A stretch of 64,000 bases of DNA, taken from Chamaelirium japonicum (lineage: Eukaryota > Streptophyta > Magnoliopsida > Liliales > Melanthiaceae). Every line of letters starts with the position of its first letter. Position 1 is the first letter of the stretch. Shown in pieces: positions 10,161 to 21,640 of this stretch. The position numbers and the translations under genes are program-made. Under the pieces are notes generated by a model. It was not told where the DNA came from, did not search any database, and worked only from the letters and a program-made list of their open reading frames with translations. The stretch spans positions 33,279,126 through 33,343,125 of the forward strand of contig OX393549.1 of the NCBI GenBank assembly GCA_947650365.1, in the 5' to 3' direction.

Positions 10161-10500
10161 CTTGTTGGAGACGACGGGGTAGTGCCGCTCCTCTTCTTCT
10201 CCGGGCTTTTGGGCTTGATCGGAGTCGAAGCTTGTTGGAGACGACGGGGTAGTGCCGCTCCTCTTCTTCTCCGGGCTTTTGGGCTTGATCGGAGTCGAAG
10301 CTTGTTGGAGACGACGGGGTAGTGCCGCTCCTCTTCTTCTCCGGGCTTTTGGGCTTGATCGGAGTCGAAGCTTGTTGGAGACGACGGGGTAGTGCCGCTC
10401 CTCTTCTTCTCCGGGCTTTTGGGCTTGATCGGAGTCGAAGCTTGTTGGAGACGACGGGGTAGTGCCGCTCCTCTTCTTCTCCGGCCTTTGCTTCTGGCGT
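10161..10500 (-). repeat. 70 bp tandem array in the LTR (about 5 copies)
   Basis: Near-identical 70 bp units start at 10161, 10231, 10301, 10371 and 10441, with a degenerate copy at about 10090-10160. On the minus strand the array is downstream of the TATA box, so it would lie in the transcribed leader (R/U5). Open frames across it are by-products of the repeat. Confidence 0.95.
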
Positions 10501-10739
10501 CTTCGGAGTCGAAGGGTTCTTCTTCTCCGAGCTTTCTTCTTCGTGAACGGAGTCGAAGGGGCGATCGTCGTGCGCAAGGGCCTTCACGTTGATGAGGACT
10601 TTCAGTAAGCCGATCCCTCGGGACAGGCTTGACTGTGCCTCGTGAAGCCTTGGGTCGATGAAGAAGCGTGCTCTCTTCTGCAGAGCTCTGGCGCTTCGTC
10701 TTCAATTTCTCGACCCTTTTTTCCTTCCCCCACCCCCTC

Positions 10740-10747
10740 TATTTATA
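10740..10747 (-). promoter_or_regulatory. TATA box of the LTR promoter
   Basis: TATAAATA on the minus strand, about 640 bp inside the LTR start, in a good position for the U3 promoter that drives the element toward lower coordinates. Confidence 0.7.
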
Positions 10748-11019
10748 GGCAAAGAGGTGGGGAGAGAGATATGGAAACTTTTTAATTTTAAATCTCTTTT
10801 GTATCTCTCTCATAATTACCCGGATTTTATTCATCCATTGATGAAGGGAATAACATTTAATTGTTTTCCTTTTCTGGCGGGTGCAATTATGGCTGGACTT
10901 TGCGCACGAAATCGATGGCGATCGGGCGCTTCGTCTTGTGCGTCGGATCGAGGGATCGACGCAGATCCGCGCGTGTGCAGACGTCATACGCTACCTCCCC
11001 CCGCGCATGGCGGTATTCT

Positions 11020-11240
11020 TTCCTTTTCTTTCTTTTCTTTCCTTTTCTTTTCTTTCCTTTTCTTTTCTTTCCTTTCTTTTCTTTCCTTTTTCTTTTCTTT
11101 CTTTTTCTCCCCTTTCCTTGCAGGGCCGGCCGGCCCCCCCCATGGGGTTCGGATCCTACTAGGGCCGGCCCCATGTGGCTCGGGTCCTAGTAGGGACCGG
11201 CCCCCATGGGGTTCGGACCCTAGTAGGGGCCGGCCCCCCT
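11020..11240 (+). repeat. Polypyrimidine tract and GC-rich short tandem repeats in U3
   Basis: About 90 bp of CTTTT/CCTTT repeats (11023-11112) are followed by three imperfect units of about 38 bp containing GGCCGGCC and CCATGGGG (11128-11240). Both lie in U3 of the LTR. Confidence 0.8.
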
Positions 11241-11388
11241 TGGCGCATGGGGTCCGGGTCCGCATCGGCGCGCGCGAGTCGGGTTTGAATCCATGTCGGT
11301 GCGCGCGAGTTGGGTCCGTGTGTCGGGTTTGCATCCGCGTTGGCACACGTGAGTCGGGTTCGGGTCCGACGAAATTCGTGTGTCTACA

Positions 11389-12026
11389 ACGGGTTTCTCT
11401 TGCGAAACCCAGAATCATTTCTCCCTTTTGCAACGTCATTTGCGGCCACCTAAATCGACGACCAGACCCCCGATTTAGGTGATTAATGGCCTATTTTAAT
11501 TGTTGAAAAATGTCATTTTTATTGTAATGTCCAATTCATGCTTTCTACATTTTTTTTCACTTTCTACATGTTCTTCCACTTTCAAAGGGCTAGCCAAACG
11601 ACCCCGAACCCTTTTAAAACCCACAGGCCTTTACCAACCATATTGTAGAATAAGAAATGCTATTCAGCCTGAAGGTTTCTCTCGATTTTGTCTGCCCGAT
11701 TGGCATGAGCTGGTGATTAAAATCCACTATCGATTTTAAAATCTTTAACAGCACGTTGCACGCTGCCATATCAATCGGACCGGTGAAATCGGAAAAAGCT
11801 TCGGACTGAACAGCAATAGCATCACGCACAATCCAGACATGTAACTCATAGTTCATTATTTCTTTAAACCCGACCATTTTGTAGACCCAGATCTTACTTG
11901 TAGGCTGTTCTAGACATGCCCTTATGCTTATTTAGTCCCTGGCCAATAAATTTATACTTTTTTACTCCTTTCAGGCTCTTAGTTGCTGCATCACCGCCGC
12001 AAGGAATAGGGCAATGGACCGTCTCT
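11389..12026. other. Intergenic; no gene seen
   Basis: Between the Tat LTR and the protease stop codon. A short inverted repeat (CACCTAAATCG and its complement) is at about 11449-11480. The right part should hold the protease 3' UTR. No coding signal. Confidence 0.6.
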
Positions 12027-14294
12027 TTATCTCAGCCATTCTCTGTTCGTAAAGGTGACGGAAATCGGGCTCCTCACCGTGCGCCTGCTGGAAACCCAAT
12101 TCAAGTACCCCTGCGACGCCCCACCGCCACCGCGGCCGCCACCGCGGCCGCCACCGCTGACGTTGAAGCTCACCGAAAACTTCTGCTCCTGGTTCACCTG
12201 TGAGAACAGGAGCCGCCTCGGCTCCACCACCACCGAGACTCCCGCCGGCGCTTCAACCCACACCCAATACGTGGAGCTCGCCTCCCCGACGTTCCTCACC
12301 GTCCTCTCCAAAGTCACAGGCGCGGCGGCTGCCCCCAGCGACACCGAGATGGAAGGATAGTTCAGGTCTGCTTCCCTGATCCTCCCGGCCTTCGAGCAGT
12401 TGATCCTGCGCCCGGTGATGACTCCCACGTGCGCGTCGCCGTACCCCAGGCCACAGAGGTAAGGGATGTAATCATCGGCGCTGAGGTCGTAGACCAAGCC
12501 CGGATCGGTCGCCAACAAGGGGTTCACATGGCCAGCTCCCGTCGCGAATAGGCCGGCGGGGAGGAGCCGCTCGTCCACGATCGGGTTCTTACTCCGGTCC
12601 ACCACGTCCGCCGTAGTCATGATCGCCGATTTGATCGCCGCTGGGGACCAGTCTGGGTGGGCGGCCTTTATCAGCGCCGAGATGCCACTGAGGTGGGGGG
12701 TGGACATGGAGGTGCCGGATATCATATTGAAGGTCGACCCAAAGGAAGTCAGTGAGGGTTGTCCAAAGGAGTAGGGCCACGCGGCCAGAACGTTGGCTCC
12801 GGGTCCGGTGATGTCTGGCTTCAGTATCCCTGGACTCTGTAGGCTTGGCCCCCTTGACGAGAAGGATGTGATCGCCGGAGCTGGGGATATTCCGAGCACG
12901 GTGCCCTTGAAGAGGAACGTGGCCGTAGCGTTGGACGAGGATTTGATGTAATTCTTGATCTTAGACCCGTCGGAGTAGCCGACGTGCGATGCAGGGAGGA
13001 CATGGGCATCTGCGAGCGTACTGTACCCATCGGCGGCTCCGTTCATCAGTATCATCCCCGCCCCCCCGGCGTCCTTCACGTTGGTACCAATTCTGATCCT
13101 TGCGGTAACCCCATCGCGCTCGCACAGGACTATCTTACCCCTCACATCGATGATGTCGCCCAGCGAGGTGTTGCCGCAGAAATCCCCATCGACAAGAGGG
13201 AGGAAGGTATGGGTGAAGTTTTTGGGCTGGTAGAGCGACTCCCCGTTGAGTTCGAGGCCATCGCCGAGCCTCACCGTCGATCGTATGCTCCGATCCACGG
13301 TGCTTGCAGCCACCGTGAGGATCCACGGGGCCTCGTTCGACAGCGAGCTGACGTTAGGCCCGCTATTCCCGGCCGCGCAGCTCACGAATACGCCCTTCTG
13401 AACCGCCCCGAAGGCGCCCACCGCCAACAAATCCTGATAAAACGGCAGGGATTCCCCGCCGATGGAGATGGAGAGCACGTCAACTCCGTCCGCGACCGCC
13501 GCATCCATTGCCGCCAATATATCCGACTCGGCGCATTTGTCTTCCGCGCAGACCTTGTAGATGGCGAGGTGGGCGTGCGGGGCCATCCCGGTGGCGGTGC
13601 CCTCCGCGTTCCCCATCGCCCCGGCTCCCCTCACGAAAGCTCCGGCGGCCGTGCTGGCCGTGTGCGTCCCGTGCCCCGCGTTGTCCACCGGCGGCACGGC
13701 CGACGCTCCTGCGATGAAGTTCCTCGCTCCGATGAGCTTGTTGTTGCAGGAGGAGGCGGGGAACTGGCACCGCCCTTTCCATCTCGACGGCGGCGGCGGC
13801 ATCCCGTGGCCACTGAACGAGGGATGGTTTGGGAATACACCGGTGTCGATGACTCCGACGATGACCCCGTGCCCGTAGCCGGATACATTCCACGCTCCCT
13901 GCTGGAGCTGCATCCCCATGAAGTCCGGAGTGTGGGTGGTCTGGATGGATCGCAGGCGGTCGGGGTTGGCGTGGACGAAGCCGTCCAACTTGGCCATGTT
14001 GGCCAGCTCCTGCTCGGTGAGCCGTGCGGCGAACCCGCTGACGACGTTGGTGTACATGTGCACCATCCGTGGCTCCGCCGTGCTGTTGGTTCCGACCGGG
14101 AGGAAAGACTGGTACCATCCATGCCGGTCGTCGGAGCTGGCGAGCACGGTAGCCTCCGACGGCTGCACGTGGACGATGTAGGTCTGTAGGCGGGATGCGC
14201 CGACCTTAGTATGGGCTTCGACGAGGTAAGGACCAGAGAGGATGAGGAAGGAGAAGAGGAGGAAGAAGACGGCGGGGCTCTTCTGGCCGTCCAT
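12027..14294 (-). CDS. Subtilisin-like serine protease (plant SBT1-type subtilase, 755 aa)
   Basis: A secreted pyrolysin-type subtilase, predicted to act in the apoplast. An N-terminal hydrophobic segment (9-26) is a signal peptide. The I9 propeptide follows (about 36-115), then the S8 catalytic domain with Asp150 (in Val-Ile-Asp-Thr-Gly), His208 (Gly-His-Gly-Thr-His), oxyanion Asn310 (Ala-Ala-Gly-Asn-Ser-Gly) and Ser529 (Gly-Thr-Ser-Met-Ser). A protease-associated insert lies at about 360-455 and a fibronectin-III-like C-terminal domain at about 645-750. All catalytic residues are present, length is normal for the family (about 750), and the gene is intronless, which is common for SBT1 members. 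The ATG at 14294 is followed directly by the signal peptide and preceded by a TATA box. An odd feature is a Gly/Arg repeat (about 714-726) in the C-terminal domain. The physiological substrate cannot be told from sequence. Confidence 0.95.
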   Translation of the reverse strand: MDGQKSPAVFFLLFSFLILSGPYLVEAHTKVGASRLQTYIVHVQPSEATVLASSDDRHGWYQSFLPVGTNSTAEPRMVHMYTNVVSGFAARLTEQELANMAKLDGFVHANPDRLRSIQTTHTPDFMGMQLQQGAWNVSGYGHGVIVGVIDTGVFPNHPSFSGHGMPPPPSRWKGRCQFPASSCNNKLIGARNFIAGASAVPPVDNAGHGTHTASTAAGAFVRGAGAMGNAEGTATGMAPHAHLAIYKVCAEDKCAESDILAAMDAAVADGVDVLSISIGGESLPFYQDLLAVGAFGAVQKGVFVSCAAGNSGPNVSSLSNEAPWILTVAASTVDRSIRSTVRLGDGLELNGESLYQPKNFTHTFLPLVDGDFCGNTSLGDIIDVRGKIVLCERDGVTARIRIGTNVKDAGGAGMILMNGAADGYSTLADAHVLPASHVGYSDGSKIKNYIKSSSNATATFLFKGTVLGISPAPAITSFSSRGPSLQSPGILKPDITGPGANVLAAWPYSFGQPSLTSFGSTFNMISGTSMSTPHLSGISALIKAAHPDWSPAAIKSAIMTTADVVDRSKNPIVDERLLPAGLFATGAGHVNPLLATDPGLVYDLSADDYIPYLCGLGYGDAHVGVITGRRINCSKAGRIREADLNYPSISVSLGAAAAPVTLERTVRNVGEASSTYWVWVEAPAGVSVVVEPRRLLFSQVNQEQKFSVSFNVSGGGRGGGRGGGGASQGYLNWVSSRRTVRSPISVTFTNREWLR

Positions 14295-14358
14295 GGATGC
14301 CGAGATTAGAAAGACAGTACGGCTGTCTCTGTGTTGGATCCGGGTGCATCGGGACGCC

Positions 14359-14366
14359 TATTTATA
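14359..14366 (-). promoter_or_regulatory. TATA box of the subtilase gene
   Basis: TATAAATA on the minus strand, 65 bp before the ATG at 14294. This implies a short 5' UTR of about 30-40 nt. Confidence 0.7.
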
Positions 14367-14627
14367 TGTGAGGGATGTTACGCAAAGGGATGGCTGTGAT
14401 GTCACTTTGTACAAAAAGGATGTACAAAAGGTTTGGACTGGTTAGCCAATGCAGCCGAGGAAGAGTCAATAGAGAGGCGAACAGCAAACTCCTTTGGCAT
14501 TACTGCCGCTACTACAGATTGGATCGAAGTTTGTATTTCAGACCACTATATGGGTGTAGTTTTGTGGTCCTTTGTTTGGTATGTAAAGCTTAGAACAATA
14601 ATCGTCTCCAACACGCGATGGAGCTAA

Positions 14628-14821
14628 TGGACTCCTGCAAGCTGATGTGGCAATCATTGATTGGATCATACTTCACAATTAAGAAATAAATCAATTAAAA
14701 AAATTTAGAATTTAAAGTGGTAATATGATCCCCACATGATAAGCTATGGAGTGGTAGATCCTATATGTTCTCAAGTGGGTATGGTCCAATCACTGAATGC
14801 CACATTAGCTGTTGGAGTCCG
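14628..14821. mobile_element. MITE-like foldback element
   Basis: The arms 14628-14672 and about 14778-14821 are imperfect inverted repeats (TGGACTCCTGCAAGCTGATG against its near-complement) around an AT-rich centre. It has no coding capacity and sits in the upstream region of the protease gene. The target duplication was not resolved. Confidence 0.7.
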
Positions 14822-14830
14822 TTGCTTGAG

Positions 14831-15066
14831 AGTTTGGATCTCCTCTAGTCCGTTTGCCTCAGTCGGTGGGCTCTCACACATTATAACCGCACGATGATAG
14901 GTGACCATAAGTGAATCGTACTCCAGTCCGACTCGGTGGGCTCTCACACATTATAACCGCACGATGATAGGTGACCATAAGTGAATCGTACTCCAGTCCG
15001 ACTGTCTACGACTTTGATGTGCACCGGGCCCACCGATCGGCCGACTGACTAGAGGAGATCCGAACT
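14831..15066. mobile_element. Foldback element with an internal 70 bp duplication
   Basis: The terminal inverted repeat GGATCTCCTCTAGTC at the left pairs with GACTAGAGGAGATCC at the right. A second paired block (GTCGGTGGGC with GCCCACCGA) lies inside. The interior has two exact 70 bp units (14861-14930 and 14931-15000), presumably a duplication after insertion. Confidence 0.75.
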
Positions 15067-15340
15067 CGTTGCTCCAAGCCTCCATCACTAGGGAAAGGAT
15101 GAAGGTCAAAACTCCACCACCTCTATAAATAAATAGAGAATTGGGATTATGCTGAAAGGTACCAATACCCTAATGGGCCTTATCTATCCATTCCTCCAAG
15201 GAATGGATAGAAAACAATGATACATAAATATTATCAAGGGTACTTTAGTCATTTTTAAAAAAAAAAGAGATAGTTGCTCATCTCTCTCCATGCGTAGTCG
15301 CGTGCGCATGCATGCCTTCAGCTTTCATAACCCGCTTTTA

Positions 15341-15604
15341 GGGTTATTTTGACTTTGGCCCCCAAATTTTGTCTTGAATTAGACTTTTCCCCCGATATTT
15401 TCATTGATTAGACTTTACCCCCGAAAACCAACTGTTCCGTCAGCTCAACCCCCAAAATTTTATTTCTTTTCCGTCAGCTCACCCTTTCTTGTAGATGGTG
15501 AGCTGACGGAACGGTTAGTTTTGGGAGGTAAAGTCTAATTAATGAAAAATGGGGAGTAAAGTCTAATTCCAGGCATAATTTGGGGGGCAAAATCAAAATA
15601 ACCC
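15341..15604. mobile_element. MITE, family M1 copy 1 (GGGTTATTTTGAC ends)
   Basis: A palindromic element whose ends GGGTTATTTTGAC and CAAAATAACCC pair over most of its length. GCTTTTA flanks both sides (15334-15340 and 15605-15611), or CCGCTTTTA (9 bp) if the terminal CC belongs to the target. The same family recurs at 59300-59560 with a clean 9 bp duplication, which points to the Mutator superfamily. Confidence 0.85.
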
Positions 15605-15611
15605 GCTTTTA

Positions 15612-17540
15612 TAATCTACGAGGGGCACGAGTGGGTATCGAAATAGGAAAATTATAATTGAACATACAAAAAGACGACCTGCAAACATATTGCAGACGTG
15701 GGGGCAATCGGTCAGCGCTCAGTGCGATATGCACTAAGAGCTATAGCCGATACCCCCACAAGTCCGCATTGTCGATCAGCATTTATGTCCCCTTGCATGT
15801 CCAAATAGCTGTGCTCATCGAAATTTGTATATCCGGTTGTATGTCCAAATAACAGTTTGCACCCTTTGGACGCATGTCATCAGTTCGAATCCCGAGGGTC
15901 ACAAATTCTACCGTTGAATAACTTGAATTGGAGTGGCCACGTTGGTACGAAAAGATGCAGTTGCGATGGTATATTTCGAACCCTGACCACAAGTTTGGTA
16001 TACCCATGCATGTAGTTGTACCAGTAGGCTGTAACTTGACTGTAAAAAATAAAAAAAATAAAAAATTCAGGCTGGCTCGTTTCAAACTTAAGGCCTAAAG
16101 CGAAATCTATGAATGAACACAAATAATAATAATTAATTAACTATATAGTATAGTATATTCTATTTTAATTAGGGATTTATGATTTTATTTTATATAGGAA
16201 TTTTGGCTATTTAAGCGAGTTTGAAGGTTTTTGAGATTTTAGGCTATTTACACCTTCTTTTTAGGTAAGGCTTTTGTGAAACGTCCACGGTGGCAACCAA
16301 ATTAAAGGTTTTTGATATCATTTACGAATAAAAGCGAGTCACGGGATAAAAATAAAGGATTTATATAGGTGCCAACATGATGCTCCCCTCGAGTTCTTAG
16401 ATGCTCATGAGAGCATGGCGGTCGATGACCACAATGGAGTGATTCTTCTAAGTAGAGAATTAAGAGCGAATCAAAGACCGGACGATGAGAGAGCGAAAAC
16501 CCGATCTAGGGTTTGCCGCAAGGAGAGAAGAGAGAGGAAGGAAGGAAGAGAAAAATAGAAGAAAAAGAAGAAGAGATAAAGAAGGAAGAAGGGAAGAGAT
16601 AGTGATGTTCGTCTCTAGGTTCTCCTTTCAAGTTCATCTAGCTCTTTGTTTAGGTTTTTCGGCGCGTATGTGTCTATCTCAGCTTCTACTTCGATAGGCG
16701 CTTTCATTTCTTAGAGATCCTTCGGCATATCTATGCATCTATCTCTCGGGCGGATCGTTGTTCTCCACTTCATGTGTGTGTTCTATAAGAGGAGCAAGAA
16801 GATCGAGGGTTTGTGGGGTATGAAAAATGATGACCACTGCATGGCGTATTCTATTTCCCTTGCTAGTAATAATCTAAATTCTTGATTGCTTGGTCAATTT
16901 GTGGTATTCATTACTATTATATTGGTGTATCGTATTCTCTATGTGGTTGTGTGATCTCTGCAGAATTCTGACCCTCGAATCTTGAGCACCATCTTGAGGG
17001 CTTGAAGCTTTTTGCAAAAAAAGGGATTGACATCGGTGTAAGCCGATTCCCCAACATTATTAGTTGCAAATCAAAATTTCGACGAGTCAATTTATCCAGA
17101 AAGCAAGCAGTGTGATGATTTGTCACTCAGTGGCTGCAAATTTCCTATCAATGATTTCTCCAGCTAGCTTCAAATTCGGTTTATCAAGGGTTCCCAATCA
17201 AGGCCCACAAACGGATACCTTTTTGATCACTAATGGAATGCCTTGGTCTGAATTCTAAATCGGTCGGCTTCCAAAATAGATTACTGCCTAGGTTAGATAA
17301 ATTATGGCTGTCGTAGACTAAAAGAAAACGAAAAGTGAAAATTTAACTAATACCTCATTTCTCAACCACACCCCCATTTATCAATATCCCCTTCTTTTCC
17401 CTATTAAATTTTTCTCTCCACATCCTATTTATCAACGCACACACCACACTCCTTCCACTCCTACTCCTTCACTCTGCCCCCACACCGCCAGTACCCCTAT
17501 CATCACTCCTACCTTGCCTAACACTACTTCCACTGTGGGT
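15612..17540. other. No gene supported; AT-rich with a purine-rich block
   Basis: 16490-16600 is GA-rich and resembles a plant 5' leader followed by CTAGGGTTTGCCGC-like sequence, but I could not join it to any recognisable protein. 17060-17258 is open for 65 codons with no family resemblance that I can see. The rest is AT-rich without structure. Confidence 0.4.
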
Positions 17541-17961
17541 GCAAAATTTGGCTAAGGCTGGGGATTAGTCTAATAGCTCACGACCCATTGAAAAGTAGCC
17601 CATCTCACTATTCTCAAGAAGCATGTGAAGATGACCGGAAGTCCGCAATTTGAGCCATCAAGGAGTAGATAAGCTAGCAGCTTGCAAAGGGCCCACAAGG
17701 ATAGCTCGTTGTCCGTTTGGAGTCCATCTGGCAGGTAAGCAGAGACCCGCACGTGAACCAGGCACAGGGTGCCACATGGACCAATCACAGATTGCCACAT
17801 CACCTCTGGCGGTTATGGAAAGACAGTAACTATAAATACACTAGATGACAACAACAAAATTACTTTGGCCAGATCGCACACTTTTAGCCTCTCGTGAAGC
17901 AACAAAGCTCTACATCTTGGATGATCGGATTTAAGACCTCGTCTCATTCTTGATTTTCTCT

Positions 17962-18055
<94 letters not shown>

Positions 18056-18416
18056 ATACCTTCTGTATTAGCCCCCCTCGGCCTATGAAGGGATTTCTGA
18101 TTCATCCAAAGATATAGTGGATTCAGGGTTACAACTTACCGCACGGGGATGTAGACTACGACCGAACCTCGTAAACAAATCTCGTGCATATTTTATCTTT
18201 TGCACCTTTTCTCTCTATACTCAACCTACTACCCTCTCTCTAATCAATTGATTGTTGGTGGGATTGAGCAACGGAAAAGATCCCCCACATTTGCCAACCA
18301 CCCATCACCTCTTTCTGTCACTTTCCACTCGCAAGTACATCATCCAGGAAGCGCAGTTGATCAACAATTCACAACTAAGTACTATGCAATTGTTGGAGGA
18401 AATTTGATTACACGTT
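17541..18416 (+). repeat. LTR-like fragment with TATA box and (CT)n tract
   Basis: TATAAATA at 17831-17838 is followed by leader-like sequence, a CT microsatellite (17971-18052), and a block about 18100-18190 with the look of a plant LTR U5 end. No matching second LTR was found, so this may be a remnant. Confidence 0.4.
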
Positions 18417-18596
18417 TTTAGATGTAGTCATATACAGTTTAGTCTGATATGGTCTGTGATATTGTAATGGTGTATGTTCTCTCCTTTATAAGGAGAGGTA
18501 GTGTTCTGTAATATGTGGATCAATACAAATAGTATTCGATCTCCCCAAACCCTAGCCTCTCTCTATACAAATAGTATTCGATCTCCTCAAACCCTA

Positions 18597-18599
<3 letters not shown>

Positions 18600-18632
<33 letters not shown>
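18600..18632 (+). repeat. CT microsatellite in the left LTR
   Basis: About 16 CT units near the 3' end of the left LTR of the element at 18423-20301. The matching tract in the right LTR has more than 50 units. Confidence 0.95.
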
Positions 18633-18636
<4 letters not shown>

Positions 18637-18839
18637 ATGGTATTAGAGTCAAGTTGTTTGGCCAAGGGTTTTGGAGTTCTCATTTCGAGCCTAGGCCTCT
18701 ATCATTGTCGGTGATCTCAAGGAGACCGTGTATATAGTTAATATTATTTTTCCTTCTATGGACTCCGTCCCAACTCGAGGTCTTCACCTTCGGCCTCCCT
18801 CTAGATCGCCCGCAATGTCACACCAAACCTTTTGGCATC

Positions 18840-19215
18840 TTCCCCAGGTGCGCTTTGCATGCAAGGCTTTTGGAGTATTCCCTAGGAGTGCTTAGCATGC
18901 CAAAAACCCAACGATTGTCTTCCCTGGGTGTGCTTCGCATGAAGGGTGTTTGTCGTTTTCCATGGGTGCGCTTTACACAAAGGGACTTTGCCACATTCCC
19001 CAGGTATGTTCAGCACATCGAGATCCTGGTCATTGTATTCCCCGGGTATGCTCTTCATGCCGAGCGTTTTACATATTTTTTGGGTGGGTGTGCTTGGCAC
19101 GACGGGAGCCCAATCCTATCTTGCGCCGTATTCCCTGGTGCACTTAGCATACTGGGAGCCCGAACCTCTCTCCATCATATTTTTCTAGTGCATTCAGCAC
19201 GTCAGTAGCCCAACC
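18840..19215 (+). repeat. Decayed minisatellite A (unit about 45-50 bp)
   Basis: About eight imperfect units, each with CCCCAGGTGCGCTT-like then GCATG-like blocks (for example 18842, 18882, 18921, 18960, 18998, 19040, 19085, 19130). Copies differ strongly from one another, so the array is old. Confidence 0.7.
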
Positions 19216-19625
19216 ATTGTTTTTTCATCTTGATTGGACTATGTTGATCCACCATACTCTTCTCTAGATCGGATTATGGCAATCTACCCTCCTCCTCTCA
19301 AGATTGGACTATGCTGATCCATCCTCCTCATCTCCCAATCGGACTATGGTGATCCTCCCTCCTCTTCCCCTGACCGGGCTATGTTGACCCGTCATCCTCG
19401 ATCTTCTCCCGATCGGATTATATCAATCTGCCCCCATCTTCTCACGATTGGACTATGCCAATCTACCCTCCTTTCTCCCAATTGAACTATGTTGATCTAT
19501 CCTCCTCTTCTCCCAATCGATCTATTCTCCTCTTCTCATAATCGGACTATGTCAATCCACCCTCCTCTTCTCACTGTAGGACTATGCTGATCTGTCCTTT
19601 TCTCACGGTCGAATTGTGCTTATCC
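19216..19625 (+). repeat. Decayed minisatellite B (unit about 40-46 bp)
   Basis: About ten imperfect units of the form GATCGGACTATG then CAATCTACCCTCCTC with small indels, directly after array A. Confidence 0.75.
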
Positions 19626-20168
19626 GCCCTTCTCTCTCTCTCTCTCTCTTATGTCTCTTATTTAATTGCAACGATCGAGATCTGTTAAGTGGTGATGAGC
19701 ACTTTCTTCAACTGAGTGCTTGCCTCCTATGGGATCTCGTGTGTCCACATCTCTTTTCCTTGAGCATTCATGATCACTCTACTTGTTTGGCATCCTCAGC
19801 AACCATTGCATGTTTCCTAATTGGCGAGCTTGCAGATTGGCTGGGTCCCCCAATTGTCCTGCTTACAGGTTAAACGGGTTCCCATGACGACTTGATTGTA
19901 GGTCGGGGTCTGACACTATCTTTTACTTTATAAAAAAGGGATATTAGATGTATTTTTACTTTCTTTTGCTAGGCAAACTGATGTTGTTTTATACCCTACA
20001 TGTCAGTTTGAGAGAAGGGGTGGGGGAAGGGGGGTGTTATATATACTCATGGTTTAGTTCCACATGGGATGTGGCATTGTAATTGTATGTGTTCTCTCCT
20101 TATATATGGAAATATAGTGTCGTGTAATATGTGAATCAATACAAAGAGTGTTAGCTCCAAACCATACA

Positions 20169-20280
<112 letters not shown>

Positions 20281-20632
20281 CGCGTTCGCACACGTAACAC
20301 ATTTAGATGCTTGTTTCAAAGCCGAATCAAAATTCCAGGCAATGGCATATGCAAGAAGCGAATTATTTTTGCTTCGTCTTCTATTAAATGATTTTTGTTT
20401 TGTATCTTCTCAATCCATAGATATGCTTTTTCGATGATCAATCCGACATGCACATTGCCTCAAACCCCGTGTTCCATGAGAGAAGGAAGCACATTGATGC
20501 ATATTGTCATTTTTGTAAGAGAAAATGTTCAAGATGGCAACATTTGTATTCCTTAGCACAATTATCTGTAGCTAATAGACTCTTGCCATCAAAATCGGCA
20601 AATTAGGTATAGGTCCTTAACTATTTTGCAAT

Positions 20633-20980
20633 TGTTACGATTTCCGTTATGATTTCCATGCCCCCTCAAAACCGATGATGAGAGGGAGGGGGAACAGTAT
20701 ATAAAGATGTGGAACTCCCACCCCTTTATCGATCTGAGACTATATTCTTAACATCTGCCCGCCCGCAGAGTGCCTCTTGATCAGAGGAAGGGAGAAGATC
20801 TCGATCAGAGGGAAAAGGAGGGTGCGACGGGACCACATGGAGGGAAGACGGGGTTGGACCTAGCTTTGATACCATGTTACGATTCCCGTGCCTGCTCAAA
20901 ACCGATTATGAGAGGGAGGGGACAACAATATATAAAGATGTGGCCCACCCCTTTACCGATGTGGGACTATATTCTCAATA
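20633..20980 (-). mobile_element. TRIM retroelement (family T1)
   Basis: Minus-strand order: LTR (20980-20875), primer site TGGTATCAAAGC (20874-20863), a short interior, LTR (20753-20633). The LTRs share the CCCACATCGG-type block, TATATAAAG-type promoter and a CGGTTTTGAG block. The flanks GCAAT (20628-20632) and GTAAT (20981-20985) match at 4 of 5. At about 350 bp with no coding sequence it fits terminal-repeat retrotransposons in miniature. Confidence 0.8.
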
Positions 20981-20985
20981 GTAAT

Positions 20986-21640
20986 ATTAAATGCAGGACA
21001 CCATAATTTGCTGTATTAACTAAGGTCCCTACAAGTATAGATCCATCTTCTGAAAGAGTTTACATTCGCCTTCAGAAAGAGTATATATTCATTGGGAGGG
21101 ACTTGAGCTATATTTTGAACTTGAAAGTCATCTCTCAGAGAGGACATATGTCAAACTTTCCCCATCAAAATAGGCGTGAGATATCTTGTTGAAGTTGGGC
21201 TAGCTTAATTTATACCTAGCTTCAACTTGAAGTGATGTGTAGGCAGAGAATGAAGAAAGACCACATTAAATCCTTTTAACCCCAACAACCAAGGTTCTGC
21301 CAAGCACAACACGATCGCCATGAATTATACTAAAGACCTTTCGTGCTCGAGAAGCTATATACCACTGTATAAAAGACTTTCTTTCGTTTCTCTTCTTGTT
21401 TTTAAGTAAGGAAGAGACCCAAGGGGACAGTACTCTCACTGCTAAGGGAGGAAAGTTGAATTCATTGTTCCTGTAAGCTAGCTATGGTCTGGGTTGTCAT
21501 CATCTTAGGATAAGTTTCATAAAGTCCACACCTTTTTTAAAGAAAAAATTGGTCTACTATCCTTCATTCCGATCATATTTAACAATAAGCATAAATACAA
21601 AGATACTTTAGCATTTAGGTCCTGTCATCTAAAAAATATC
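20986..21640. other. No gene or repeat recognised
   Basis: Low-complexity-free AT-rich sequence. No open frame or family resemblance was seen. Confidence 0.4.

Larger units (their letters stand above)
1..11388 (-). mobile_element. Ty3/gypsy retrotransposon, Tat lineage, left end outside window
   Basis: Read on the minus strand the order is 5' LTR (11388-9176), primer-binding-like site, gag-protease-RT-RNaseH-second RNaseH-integrase ORF (9115-1280), a poly-A tract, and an ORF in the opposite direction (2-1003). The second, archaeal-type RNase H domain and an additional ORF downstream of pol are hallmarks of plant Tat elements; Grande- and Retand-type members carry an antisense ORF there. The 3' LTR and polypurine tract lie beyond position 1, so neither LTR divergence nor a target-site duplication can be checked. 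The long uninterrupted polyprotein suggests recent insertion. Confidence 0.93.
9176..11388 (-). repeat. 5' LTR of the Tat element (about 2213 bp)
   Basis: On the minus strand it begins TGTAGACACACG (11388 downward) and ends GCGCATACA (9176), giving TG...CA termini directly before the primer-binding-like site and gag. It contains a TATA box (10740-10747), a 70 bp tandem array (10161-10500), a polypyrimidine tract and GC-rich short repeats. The 3' LTR is not in the window, so the boundaries rest on termini and position only. Confidence 0.85.

Noticed and set aside
9834..10705. Overlapping minus-strand ORFs of 181-255 aa
   Set aside because: They are three-frame read-through of the 70 bp array in the LTR; the unit has no stop in any frame and the 'protein' only repeats the array.
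12984..14189. 401 aa plus-strand ORF
   Set aside because: Lies antisense to the intact subtilase gene; its composition is the GC-rich shadow of that gene and no family features are visible.
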